A model generated the notes under the pieces. The model saw only the letters and a program-made list of their open reading frames with translations, was not told where the DNA came from and did no database searches. The translations under genes were made by a program, and so were the position numbers. From Planctomycetota bacterium (GTDB lineage Bacteria; Planctomycetota; Phycisphaerae; Sedimentisphaerales; Anaerobacaceae), in NCBI GenBank assembly GCA_020350405.1, contig CP070715.1, forward strand, positions 2,462,645 to 2,507,763: 45,119 bases of DNA, read 5' to 3'. Of this stretch, positions 19,165 to 25,916 are shown one piece after another (within the stretch, counting starts at the first letter, position 1; every line of letters starts with the position of its first letter).

Positions 19165-19746
19165 TTATATGTCTGCCCCCCACAAATCTACGAGAACTCT
19201 AAGGTCGAGTTCATCGATAAAATCATCATTCGGCTCTGAGATGTCGCACGCTGCGTTCCAGTTATCGTCATCGGGGCCGCTCTTCCACGCCTCCGCAATA
19301 TAACCAAAATCAAAAAAGTCGACAAAGCAGTCACCATTGAAGTCCTCCACGATGCTTTCACCACAGTATTTTACCCTGAATCCTGTCACCTGTGTGTACA
19401 TCTCCGGAACCTGGGAGTATCCGATAACTTTGGCCCAAACCCTGTAGCTTCCCTCGGCCAGCGGCCCTGCATATTCTGTGTGTGACCAATCCGTAACCAC
19501 ATAGTTGCACGGACTTTTGCCAGGATGAAAAAGGTCAATGTAAATATCGTTGCCCACCACAACACTATTTAAGTTCCTCGGTATACAACTATCCGGCCAT
19601 TCCCCTCCTAAAGTTATCGCCACTACGTCGCACGGGTCTGGTCTTCCTGGAACGACCTCCCTGTAGTCTGGCGGCCAACCCATCCCGTACACTGCCCGCG
19701 CTGTTAGTACGACCACTAAAAACGTGATTTTTACCGCTGCCTTCAT
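19165..19746 (-). CDS. Small secreted protein with C-terminal dockerin-like domain
   Basis: 193 residues. A signal peptide (MKAAVKITFLVVVLTARAVYG) is followed by a short beta-rich region (YIDLFHPGKSPCNYVVTDWS, SYRVWAKVIGYSQVP). The C-terminus has two EF-hand-like calcium loops, DFNGDCFVDFFDFGYIAEAW and ISEPNDDFIDELDLRVLVDLW, the dockerin type I pattern. I chose ATG 19746 because GGAGG lies upstream and the hydrophobic signal begins there; the longer frame starts at 19803. In these bacteria such dockerin-like tails probably act in cell-surface or matrix attachment rather than in a classical cellulosome. Its stop converges with that of the enolase-superfamily gene. Confidence 0.8.
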   Translation of the reverse strand: MKAAVKITFLVVVLTARAVYGMGWPPDYREVVPGRPDPCDVVAITLGGEWPDSCIPRNLNSVVVGNDIYIDLFHPGKSPCNYVVTDWSHTEYAGPLAEGSYRVWAKVIGYSQVPEMYTQVTGFRVKYCGESIVEDFNGDCFVDFFDFGYIAEAWKSGPDDDNWNAACDISEPNDDFIDELDLRVLVDLWGADI

Positions 19747-19853
19747 CTCGCGCCCTCCACAAGAACGCTTTATCTGCCCGTATTCTACCACCATACTACC
19801 CAACTTTCAATCAATAAATCCCAACTTTTTCCGCTGATTTATCCTTTTTTCCC

Positions 19854-19882
19854 TTGACATCCCCCTACATGCCCTCTATAAT
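19854..19882 (+). promoter_or_regulatory. Perfect-consensus sigma70 promoter (P1)
   Basis: TTGACA (19854-19859), exactly 17 bases, TATAAT (19877-19882). It is a full match to both hexamers and the best promoter in the window. It fires away from the dockerin-like gene toward the cold-shock gene, whose start is still ~300 bases away. Confidence 0.8.
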
Positions 19883-19888
19883 TTGCCT

Positions 19889-20055
19889 CTAGTAAAGCGA
19901 TATTCCCGCATCCTCGCTGCTAAACAGGCCCCCGCGTTGGGATTATGCAGGTCAAAGGTCTTAACACCCACCTCCTTCCTCCGAGCCGGGGGCCTTAATT
20001 CTGCCCGGCCCTCAACCTCCCGCTCTGATTATTTTTAATCGTTTTTTCTTTTTTT
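19889..20055 (+). ncRNA. Probable small RNA or long cold-shock leader (possible 6S-like RNA)
   Basis: The transcript from P1 would run ~165 bases to a GATTA-TTTT-TAATC stem (20027-20040) and the tract TTTTTTCTTTTTTT. Its main feature is a perfect 9-bp stem AGGCCCCCG (19926-19934) with CGGGGGCCT (19987-19995), flanked by large open strands of similar length on both sides and a weak closing pairing AGTAAAGCG/CGCTCTGAT. A closing stem, wide central bubble and apical stem, with this length and promoter strength, would suit 6S RNA, and the words CTTAACACCCACCT recall 6S sequences, but I cannot confirm that. Alternatively, the T-rich tract is only an UP element of the next promoter and this is a long cold-shock 5' leader. 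Confidence 0.45.
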
Positions 20056-20056
20056 G

Positions 20057-20086
20057 TTGACCCCCCGTCAGTCCTCCTCATATAAT
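20057..20086 (+). promoter_or_regulatory. Second strong promoter (P2) for the cold-shock gene
   Basis: TTGACC (20057-20062), 18-base spacer, TATAAT (20081-20086). An AT-rich stretch directly upstream could serve as an UP element. It gives a ~100-base leader for the cold-shock gene. Confidence 0.65.
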
Positions 20087-20190
20087 CATCGGCACTGGAG
20101 CATATTCTCCCGTCTCTCAAGAATATCCTCTTAAACAAAATCCGAGGGACATAATTTATATGGCCGTTACTAGGCCAAAGGAGCACTATT

Positions 20191-20394
20191 GTGGGTACAG
20201 GTACAGTAAAATGGTTTAACGAGAAAAAAGGCTTTGGGTTTATCACCCCCGATGACGACAGTGATGACTTGTTCGTGCATCACTCCGAAATCAAGGGTGC
20301 CGGCTACGCCACCCTTCAGGAAGGCCAGAAGGTCGAGTTCGAGATCGGAGAGGGCAAAAAAGGCCCCTGCGCCACCAACGTAATGCCCGGCTGA
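20191..20394 (+). CDS. Cold-shock domain protein (CspA family)
   Basis: 67 residues with both RNA-binding motifs of the cold-shock domain: [12 protein letters not shown] (RNP1) and DLFVHHS (RNP2 region), then the usual glycine/valine-rich strands ([21 protein letters not shown]). It binds single-stranded RNA and DNA and loosens mRNA structure. The start is GTG, set by AAGGAG seven to eight bases upstream and by homology at MGTGTVKWF. Length is typical. The leader contains a CCTCCTT tract (19971-19977) that could pair with the gene's own ribosome binding site in a long transcript. An intrinsic terminator follows. Confidence 0.95.
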   Translation: MGTGTVKWFNEKKGFGFITPDDDSDDLFVHHSEIKGAGYATLQEGQKVEFEIGEGKKGPCATNVMPG

Positions 20395-20422
20395 GCCAAA
20401 TCAGCTTCCTCGAAAAACCAAC

Positions 20423-20446
20423 GGGCTCCGCTTCAACGCGGAGCCC
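20423..20446 (+). terminator. Hairpin terminator after the cold-shock gene
   Basis: Perfect 9-bp stem GGGCTCCGC/GCGGAGCCC with a 6-base loop, followed by GCTTCATTT. It sits between the convergent cold-shock gene and the 2-hydroxyacid dehydrogenase gene and may serve both strands. Confidence 0.65.
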
Positions 20447-20460
20447 GCTTCATTTCCAAT

Positions 20461-21423
20461 TCACATCACCTCATTGACCACGTTCCGTGGCCTTCCGTCA
20501 ATAAACGCCGCAACATTTTCCACCGCCGCTCGATACAGCCTCTCTCTCGCCGACCGCGTCGCCCACGCAATGTGCGGCGTGATGTAGCAGTTCTTCGCCT
20601 TCAGCAGCGGATTGTCCCCACTCGGCGGCTCGGTCCTCGCCACGTCCAGACCCGCCCCCGCAATCTCCCCGTTATTCAGAGCCTCCGCCAGCGCCGTTTC
20701 ATCCACCAGCGGCCCCCGGCTGGTGTTTATAAGAAACGCCGTGTGTTTCATCAAGCTAAGCCGTTCTTTGTTTACAAGCCGCTCGGTCTCAGGCGTCAGC
20801 GGGCAATGCAGACTTACCACGTCCCCCAGCCGAAACACATCCTCCAACCCAACCATCCTGCATCCTTCCGGCAAACCCGCCGGCTGCACCACATCATACC
20901 CAATCACCTTCATCCCGAACGCTCCGGCCAGTCTCGCAACTGCCTTCCCGATTCTCCCCAATCCAACGATGCCCATTGTCAGCCCCTCCAATTCGATTAG
21001 CGGCCGCTCCCAGTAGCAAAAATCCGGACACGCGCTCCACCGCCCCTCCCTCACCGACTCCGAATGCTCCCCCACGTGTTGCGTCAGATTCAATAAATGT
21101 GCAAACACCATTTGTGCCACCGACTCCGTCCCATATGCTGGCACATTCGTCACGACCACACCTCGCTTCCGCGCCGCCTCCACATCCACAACGTTGTACC
21201 CCGTAGCTAACACACCTATATATCTCACCTGCTCGAGCTGCTCAATCACCTCCGCCGAAAGCACTGTCTTGTTAGTCAGCACAATCTCCGCGTCTTTCGC
21301 CCGCTCCACCGTCAGCTCACTCGGCGTCCTCTCGTACACCGAGCACGACCCTAACTCCTCCAACTCCTCCCAGCTAAGGTCGCCCGGATTAAGCGTGTAC
21401 CCGTCCAGCACAACGATTTTCAT
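20461..21423 (-). CDS. D-2-hydroxyacid dehydrogenase (glycerate dehydrogenase-like)
   Basis: 320 residues, normal for the family. It has the N-terminal substrate domain, then the Rossmann signature GIVGLGRIG near residue 150 for NAD(P), and the catalytic set: Arg in NTSRGPLVD, Glu in DVARTEPP and His in TPHIAWAT. It reduces or oxidises a 2-keto/2-hydroxy acid, such as hydroxypyruvate/glycerate; the closest feel is HprA-type glycerate dehydrogenase. GAGAAGG precedes the ATG. It lies 25 bp downstream of the exported hydratase-like gene on the same strand, so the two are probably one transcript. Confidence 0.9.
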   Translation of the reverse strand: MKIVVLDGYTLNPGDLSWEELEELGSCSVYERTPSELTVERAKDAEIVLTNKTVLSAEVIEQLEQVRYIGVLATGYNVVDVEAARKRGVVVTNVPAYGTESVAQMVFAHLLNLTQHVGEHSESVREGRWSACPDFCYWERPLIELEGLTMGIVGLGRIGKAVARLAGAFGMKVIGYDVVQPAGLPEGCRMVGLEDVFRLGDVVSLHCPLTPETERLVNKERLSLMKHTAFLINTSRGPLVDETALAEALNNGEIAGAGLDVARTEPPSGDNPLLKAKNCYITPHIAWATRSARERLYRAAVENVAAFIDGRPRNVVNEVM

Positions 21424-21448
21424 TCGCCTTCTCCCCGACGCCCCTCAG

Positions 21449-22333
21449 CTATTCAATCCTCAACCTAACCTTACCCAGCGCCCCGCACTCGCCCTTATAC
21501 CTGCCCTTTATCTTCTCGCCCTTGACCTTGTATGCCGGCGCCGCCGTGCCGCTCACCACAACCATACCCGGCTCCAGCGTCCCGCCGAGCTTAACGATAT
21601 GGTTCGCGCACCAAACCAGCGACTTCCACGGACTACCCATCACATTCGTCGCCGGGCTTTTCGCGATAACCTTCCCGTTCCTCGCCAGCACCAAGTCCAC
21701 CGCGTCCACATCTACTTTTTCCGGCCGCACCCCCGGCCCAAGCACAAAAAAATGCGCACCCACCCCGCTCGCAATCATATCGGCAGGCGTCGGCTTCGTC
21801 TCACCCTTCACAAACCGATAATCACCGATATCGAAAGCCGTGTGCACCCATTTGACGTAGTCCTTAATTTCTCCAACGTCCTTAACCGGCTTGTCTATCC
21901 GCTTGCCTATCGTAAAGGCAATCTCCGTCTCTAACGTAACCTCCATAAACGCACTCGCTGGAAGACTCGACCCGCTCGACACACGTTGAAGCAGGAAAAA
22001 CGGCCCGCTCGCCGGCTCATCCACACCGAACTGCTCCTGTGCCGCCTTGCTCGCATACGCAACTTTGTAACCGACCACCGGCCCTAATTCCTTGCTCACC
22101 TCCTTCGCCAAAGCAAGTTGTATCTTATAAGCCTCATCAATACCAAACTCGCCGTACGTCTTCGTCAGATATTCTATCTGTCTCTGGCCCTTCCGTGCTG
22201 CCAACATCTCCTTGACCATACCATCAACTTTTGCTTTTTTCTTGCAGCACGCCTCCTTACCCACCACCCCCGATGCAATACCAACAACTGCGATACCAAC
22301 GACCGCCAATACGATTCTTCTTGCCCGTCTCAT
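21449..22333 (-). CDS. Exported 2-keto-4-pentenoate hydratase / FAH-fold protein
   Basis: 294 residues. The body matches the MhpD/DmpE hydratase-decarboxylase type of the FAH superfamily: EAYKIQLALAKEVSKELGPVVGYKVAYAS near the start, then EVTLETEIAFTIGKRI with the metal-binding acids, DIGDYRF, and GSPWKSLVWCANHIVKLGG with GMVVVSGT near the end. Unlike the usual cytosolic enzymes it begins with a signal-like stretch (MRRARRIVLAVVGIAVVGIASG) followed by EACCKKKAK, so it should be secreted or membrane-tethered. GGAGG precedes the ATG. Copy A of the three-copy RNA element lies 111 bases upstream. A role in breakdown of aromatic or keto-acid products outside the cytosol is inference. Confidence 0.8.
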   Translation of the reverse strand: MRRARRIVLAVVGIAVVGIASGVVGKEACCKKKAKVDGMVKEMLAARKGQRQIEYLTKTYGEFGIDEAYKIQLALAKEVSKELGPVVGYKVAYASKAAQEQFGVDEPASGPFFLLQRVSSGSSLPASAFMEVTLETEIAFTIGKRIDKPVKDVGEIKDYVKWVHTAFDIGDYRFVKGETKPTPADMIASGVGAHFFVLGPGVRPEKVDVDAVDLVLARNGKVIAKSPATNVMGSPWKSLVWCANHIVKLGGTLEPGMVVVSGTAAPAYKVKGEKIKGRYKGECGALGKVRLRIE

Positions 22334-22443
22334 CGTAAAACCTCCAAAAAACCACTTTTCTTAAATCCTTTATCCTGCAGACCCTCCCCACCATACAAAA
22401 TCTCTCCACCGATAACCAACAAATTATCTCGTAGCGAAGCGAA

Positions 22444-22519
22444 GACCCCATGACATGGCGGTCACTTGCCCCTTTGCTTAGAGTCCACCGGACTCTACTG
22501 GGGGCCTATCTCACTGGGG
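22444..22519 (-). ncRNA. Three-copy structured element, copy A
   Basis: Read on the minus strand: CCCC (22516-22519), a conserved AGATAG, an 8-bp hairpin TAGAGTCC-GGT-GGACTCTA (22479-22497), GGGGC (22468-22472) able to pair with the opening CCCC, then a second hairpin GACC..GGTC (22444-22463, with inner CCAT/ATGG). Copies B (25051-25126) and C (28018-28094) share this order with changes that keep the stems. It sits 111 bases before the hydratase start, where a cis-acting 5' leader would lie. Confidence 0.6.
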
Positions 22520-22527
22520 TTTTGCTC

Positions 22528-22557
22528 TTGACCGCCCAGCCCGCCCCCCGTTATTAT
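22528..22557 (+). promoter_or_regulatory. Promoter for an orphan small RNA
   Basis: TTGACC (22528-22533), 18-base spacer, TATTAT (22552-22557). It points to the short terminator-ended transcript just downstream. No plus-strand gene follows. Confidence 0.5.
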
Positions 22558-22564
22558 TACCACT

Positions 22565-22633
22565 AAAGACTTTTTTCTCCCTTTCAGGCTGCCTGTCATC
22601 TCTTGTTCACGCAACAGGCAGCCCCTTTTTTTT
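22565..22633 (+). ncRNA. Orphan ~70-nt small RNA
   Basis: Promoter TTGACC-N18-TATTAT just upstream and a textbook terminator at the end delimit a ~69-base transcript with no coding potential. Its 5' part is the single-stranded pyrimidine tract CTTTTTTCTCCCTTTC, which could pair with G/A-rich ribosome binding sites in trans. The remainder is the terminator hairpin with a 17-base loop. Such size and layout are typical of trans-acting small RNAs. Its targets are unknown. Confidence 0.5.
22587..22633 (+). terminator. Strong intrinsic terminator of the orphan small RNA
   Basis: Perfect 10-bp stem GGCTGCCTGT (22587-22596) with ACAGGCAGCC (22614-22623), then CC and eight Ts (22626-22633). The minus-strand reading has no U-tract after the stem, so it acts on the plus strand, yet no plus-strand gene precedes it within 2 kb. 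Confidence 0.75.
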
Positions 22634-22809
22634 CGTTCCCGTGTTCTGTTCTTCTCTTGACCGCCGCGCCCGCCTCTCCCTGCGTGCCGTAGGCCGAGGT
22701 CAACAACTTCAAATTTTCCACTGTGGCTTTACACTTTCCACTTTAACTTTTAATCTTCCTTCGCCCCCCGACTCTACTTTATCCTTGGGACCCTGCGTCC
22801 GCCAGGCCC

Positions 22810-24585
22810 TCAACCTGTTGCCCCGAGTTGACCGCGAAGCTTCTTCTTCTCGCCCTTAAACTTGCTGGGGTTCGGACTATTCTCAATGCACTCAATCGCC
22901 AAACGCGTAAGTGATTCCCCTTTCTTATCTCTTGCCTCTTCGATTACTCGTTTGAGCAGCGCCTTTCCTGCCTTGTCTCCACAGCCAACCTTAAATATCA
23001 CCACGTCGCGCCACTTGAGCTCATGGATTGGAATGGCCTCTGCATCATCGACCATCTTGGCAACATAGAAACAGAAAAAGCAAGGACGACGGAACTGGTA
23101 AGTCTGGCCTTCTCTGGCATCAATCAGGCCCATCTTGTCTGCTTTCCCCAGCAGCGCGGCCACCCGTTCTTTGTCCGCTTCCAGCGGATTGTTTGCACCT
23201 TTCAGCCCTCGCGTCACATCAACGACGGTAAACTCCGGATTACGCTCGGCACCCATCGTATTAATCAACTGGGTTGCAACCGCAGCAAGCACCGATTCGA
23301 CATCGTTCACATCATTTTTCGAAAGCCCTATATTCTCCGCCCGATTCTGCACGAACGCATTCGTAAAATTATACTGCCGGAGAGAGCGCACATCCAACTC
23401 CAACAAAAAGTCCGGGTCCAAATCCAAATTCGCCGGAAGACGAAAGAACTGTAACCACAGCCGTCGTTTGTCCGGGTCGGCCAGAAGTTCAAGAAGCTTC
23501 CGGCGATTTTCAAGTGTCACACGCGGTGAGAATATCCTTTTTTCCACCGCCGCTTGGCCACTCCCGTAAAGCAACGCTGTGCTGAAGCCCTTCTTTCTAA
23601 GGGCTTCTGGTTTTCCGTGGAGAACGTCCGCATAGTCGCGAATCCGGCTCGTCACCATAACAGAAGCGTAATTCGCGTCCTCAGTAAGAGCCGCCACCGC
23701 ACCCGCAGCCTGTTTCATGCCCTGCGCTTCGTCCAGGGCATCTAACAGCAAAAGGTATCTCCGCTTCGTGAGCTTAAGATCTTTAACTTGAATTGTACTA
23801 TCCCCGAATGTCCTGGAAACATTCTTAATTTGCTCACGCAGCCCCCCCGGAGTCAGTTCATCCGCCTTCACCTTACCCAGCTCGACAAAAACTGGAACCG
23901 GAGCTTTATCGTCCGCCAGCGCACGCCGGGCGGCAACTAACTCCAGATATTGCAACATGGTCGTCTTTCCGCTTCCCGGTTCACCCAGAATCAGAACATG
24001 GGGGTTATTACTGCGCTTCAACAGGTCAACATCGCACAGGGGCGACTCCACATAATCATAGACATCCTTCGCCAAATCGCTCGGCTTGTCTCTTTTCCCA
24101 CGGACCGGGAGGACCCACCTCAATACGCCGAATACTCTGGATATCACTTTCCACCTGTGATCCACCTTGCCGAGTCCCGAGCGCCAGCGCAGCAGACCTT
24201 CGAAAACCACTATCGGAGGGGCCTCCGTTCCCGGCTCGCTGAGAACGAAAAGCGTCGACGTCGCATAATCCCGTTCGAACTTCCCGCCCCATTCTCCCTT
24301 CCTCAGTTGAACTATGCCCCGAAGGTAGGTGTTCAGCTTTTTGTCACGCTTCAACTCCTTATTTTCCCTTTGCATCCTTGTAAACACCCCTTCAAACGTG
24401 CCAAACGTCAAGCTTTCGGGCATCACTCCCATGGCGATAAATGCAGCTATTATTATCAATGGAACCGCCACGGGCACCTTCTTGCCTGCCAGCAGGATGA
24501 CTACTACACCGATCAACGCTAGGCCCGCCAGGATTAGCCCGCCGATAGGAAGGCACGTTTCCGGATCAATACTAATCAATAACAT
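22810..24585 (-). CDS. Membrane-anchored NACHT-type STAND NTPase
   Basis: About 591 residues. Two N-terminal hydrophobic helices (GLILAGLALIGVVVILLAG, and VAVPLIIIAAFIAMGVM) place it in the membrane. A basic linker and a helical region precede the NTPase core: Walker A GEPGSGKTT (~residue 201), Walker B LLLLDALDEA (~278-287) with the D-A-L-D-E form typical of NACHT domains, and the sensor-like VMVTSRIRDY. The C-terminal ~200 residues are helical without recognisable repeats. NACHT proteins are signalling switches, several of them antiphage. The start is uncertain: ATG 24585 has GGAG at good spacing, and ATG 24600 and 24621 are alternatives. It follows a small ORF (24632-24931) and copy B of the RNA element. 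Confidence 0.8.
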   Translation of the reverse strand: MLLISIDPETCLPIGGLILAGLALIGVVVILLAGKKVPVAVPLIIIAAFIAMGVMPESLTFGTFEGVFTRMQRENKELKRDKKLNTYLRGIVQLRKGEWGGKFERDYATSTLFVLSEPGTEAPPIVVFEGLLRWRSGLGKVDHRWKVISRVFGVLRWVLPVRGKRDKPSDLAKDVYDYVESPLCDVDLLKRSNNPHVLILGEPGSGKTTMLQYLELVAARRALADDKAPVPVFVELGKVKADELTPGGLREQIKNVSRTFGDSTIQVKDLKLTKRRYLLLLDALDEAQGMKQAAGAVAALTEDANYASVMVTSRIRDYADVLHGKPEALRKKGFSTALLYGSGQAAVEKRIFSPRVTLENRRKLLELLADPDKRRLWLQFFRLPANLDLDPDFLLELDVRSLRQYNFTNAFVQNRAENIGLSKNDVNDVESVLAAVATQLINTMGAERNPEFTVVDVTRGLKGANNPLEADKERVAALLGKADKMGLIDAREGQTYQFRRPCFFCFYVAKMVDDAEAIPIHELKWRDVVIFKVGCGDKAGKALLKRVIEEARDKKGESLTRLAIECIENSPNPSKFKGEKKKLRGQLGATG

Positions 24586-24631
24586 TGTACTCACTCCCAT
24601 TTTTCCAAACTGCTCACGCAAAACAAAAAAA

Positions 24632-24931
24632 TCAACCCCCTAACAAACGGCCAAAACCAACATCACGCAAAATACCACCTGTTCCGCAAATCTCTTCGAA
24701 GCCTGACCCCTGACCCGCCACCCCCTTGTCAACCTCTCGTGCAAGCTTCGTGTCCGAGACCAGGTTCTTCAGAACTCTGTCAGCGAACCTGCCGCATACC
24801 CGCCTTGTCAGACCTCCTGTCACCCTGACAGAACATATCCAACTCTTTTTTCTCTGCGGTGAACAACGTTCCCCACCCGGCTGCTTCTGGGTGTGTGTTC
24901 CCCACTTAATGGTTTTTCTCTTGTCCGCCAC
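24632..24931 (-). CDS. Small basic hypothetical protein upstream of the NACHT gene
   Basis: 99 codons from a GTG preceded by GGGAGG about nine bases upstream, ending 46 bases before the chosen NACHT start. The protein is basic and Gly/Arg/Lys-rich with a possible helix (CGRFADRVLKNLVSDTKLAREVDKGV) and a Gly-rich end (GFGRLLGG). No family is recognised and there is no signal peptide. The good ribosome binding site and operon-like spacing argue for a real gene. The unusual composition and the nearby in-frame ATG of a 9-codon ORF argue for caution. Copy B of the RNA element ends ~120 bases upstream of its start, a spacing like that of copy A to its gene. Confidence 0.4.
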   Translation of the reverse strand: MADKRKTIKWGTHTQKQPGGERCSPQRKKSWICSVRVTGGLTRRVCGRFADRVLKNLVSDTKLAREVDKGVAGQGSGFEEICGTGGILRDVGFGRLLGG

Positions 24932-25050
24932 CCATTACACACCTCCCAAACGCCTCCGTCAACAAAAAAAACCGTAAATAATAAAAAAAATATCCCAATC
25001 TTCCCTCAACCCCCCATCTTCACTCCCACCTGCCCTCGTAGCGCGGCGAA

Positions 25051-25126
25051 GACCCCGTGAGATGACGGTCAGCTTGCCCATTGCATAGAGTCCGCCCGAC
25101 TCTATTGCGCGTCTATCTAACTGGGG
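25051..25126 (-). ncRNA. Three-copy structured element, copy B
   Basis: Minus-strand order as in copy A: CCCC (25123-25126), AGATAG, hairpin TAGAGTC-GGGCG-GACTCTA (25086-25104), GGGC (25076-25079), then the GACC..GGTC hairpin (25051-25070). Similarity to copy A continues past the element through TCTTCGC and GCTACGAG (to ~25037). The strand is open for 61 codons here (24959-25144), but the same frame is broken in copies A and C, so the conserved unit is more likely RNA than protein. It lies upstream of the small ORF and NACHT gene. Confidence 0.6.
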
Positions 25127-25233
25127 CGAACCTCTCACCCCCATTTTCTCTCTGCCTTAGCGCTTGCTTGTGCTGCCTCCCGAAGCGTAGCGAATATCCT
25201 CGCATGTCGTTGGCGGGGGATGGGGAGTCTCCT

Positions 25234-25320
25234 CTAACTCAAAACCCAAAACTCAACACTAAAAACTAATCGTACTCCCTCCCCTAACTCAAAACTAAAA
25301 ACTAAAAACCAAAAACTAAT
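25234..25320. repeat. Two 37-bp A-tract-rich direct repeats
   Basis: Copies at 25234-25270 and 25284-25320 (period 50) both begin CTAACTCAAAAC and end AAAAACTAAT, differing at a few positions between. Each consists of short A-tracts separated by C/T. No gene is present in 25145-25430; apart from these repeats and a palindrome-like motif nothing was recognised there. Confidence 0.6.
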
Positions 25321-25430
25321 AATGCCGCCTCCGGCAGCACCACGCAACCTGTGCCCAAGGTATCACGTTTCCAACTTCCGAAAATCAAAACCACTTTTTA
25401 ATCCCAACTCTCCCGCATTTACCCCGCCTG

Positions 25431-25453
25431 TCCCTGCGAAGGCTGGGGTCCAG
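25431..25453. repeat. REP-like palindromic motif
   Basis: TCCCTGCGAAGGCTGGGG followed by TCCAG resembles the widespread bacterial repetitive palindromes of the form CCCGCGAAAGCGGGAATCCAG. Only one copy is present in the window, so assignment is tentative. Confidence 0.3.
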
Positions 25454-25550
25454 TCTACTCTCATTCCGTTTTGAGCGTGCAATCTTGATGTAGATGCAAA
25501 GCGCCCCTCCCCCCCCACGCCTCTCTGTGCCTCTTCGCACGTTTGTCTTT

Positions 25551-25829
25551 TTAAGCGCTGCCTGACTCCGCAATTGAAGGAGGCGCAGGCACTTCGCCCT
25601 CCATCGGTTCCGCCGGCTCTTCAACCGAAGGAACCGATAGCAATTCGTGCTCACTTGTCTCATCCAGCGGTTCCGGCGGACAAGACACAGGCCCCGCACC
25701 CTCCCCTCTCTCTTCCAAATCATCCAGAGATGGAGGCTCCGCCACCTCCCCTTCTCCGATAGTTCGCACCGCCGAAACCACCCCTCCCTCACCGGCCATC
25801 GGAATCTTGATTGTTATTTCGGTAAACAT
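25551..25829 (-). CDS. Small acidic Pro/Glu-rich protein downstream of the protease
   Basis: 92 residues from ATG 25829, which has GGAGG at good spacing; the frame runs to 25898 but without a better start. It begins with a short beta-like segment (MFTEITIKIPMAGEGGVVSA) and then becomes an acidic, low-complexity chain rich in Glu, Pro and Ser (EPPSLDDLEE, EPAEPMEGEVPAPPS). No family is recognised. It starts 88 bases after the protease stop on the same strand and is likely co-transcribed. It could be a disordered partner, substrate or inhibitor of the protease (inference only). Confidence 0.6.
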   Translation of the reverse strand: MFTEITIKIPMAGEGGVVSAVRTIGEGEVAEPPSLDDLEERGEGAGPVSCPPEPLDETSEHELLSVPSVEEPAEPMEGEVPAPPSIAESGSA

Positions 25830-25916
25830 ATGTAGACCTCCATACTTAACGGTCGTTGTTCTGGCTTCGCCCAAACAACATCTGACCGTTCCAAACACAA
25901 TACCGCCAAAACCCGA

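Noticed and set aside
24959-25144. 61-codon minus-strand frame over copy B of the RNA element
   Set aside because: The same frame contains stops in copies A and C while hairpin pairing is kept, so conservation is better explained as RNA.
25234-25320. CRISPR array
   Set aside because: Only two imperfect A-tract units with a 13-base gap; no spacers of regular size and no cas genes.
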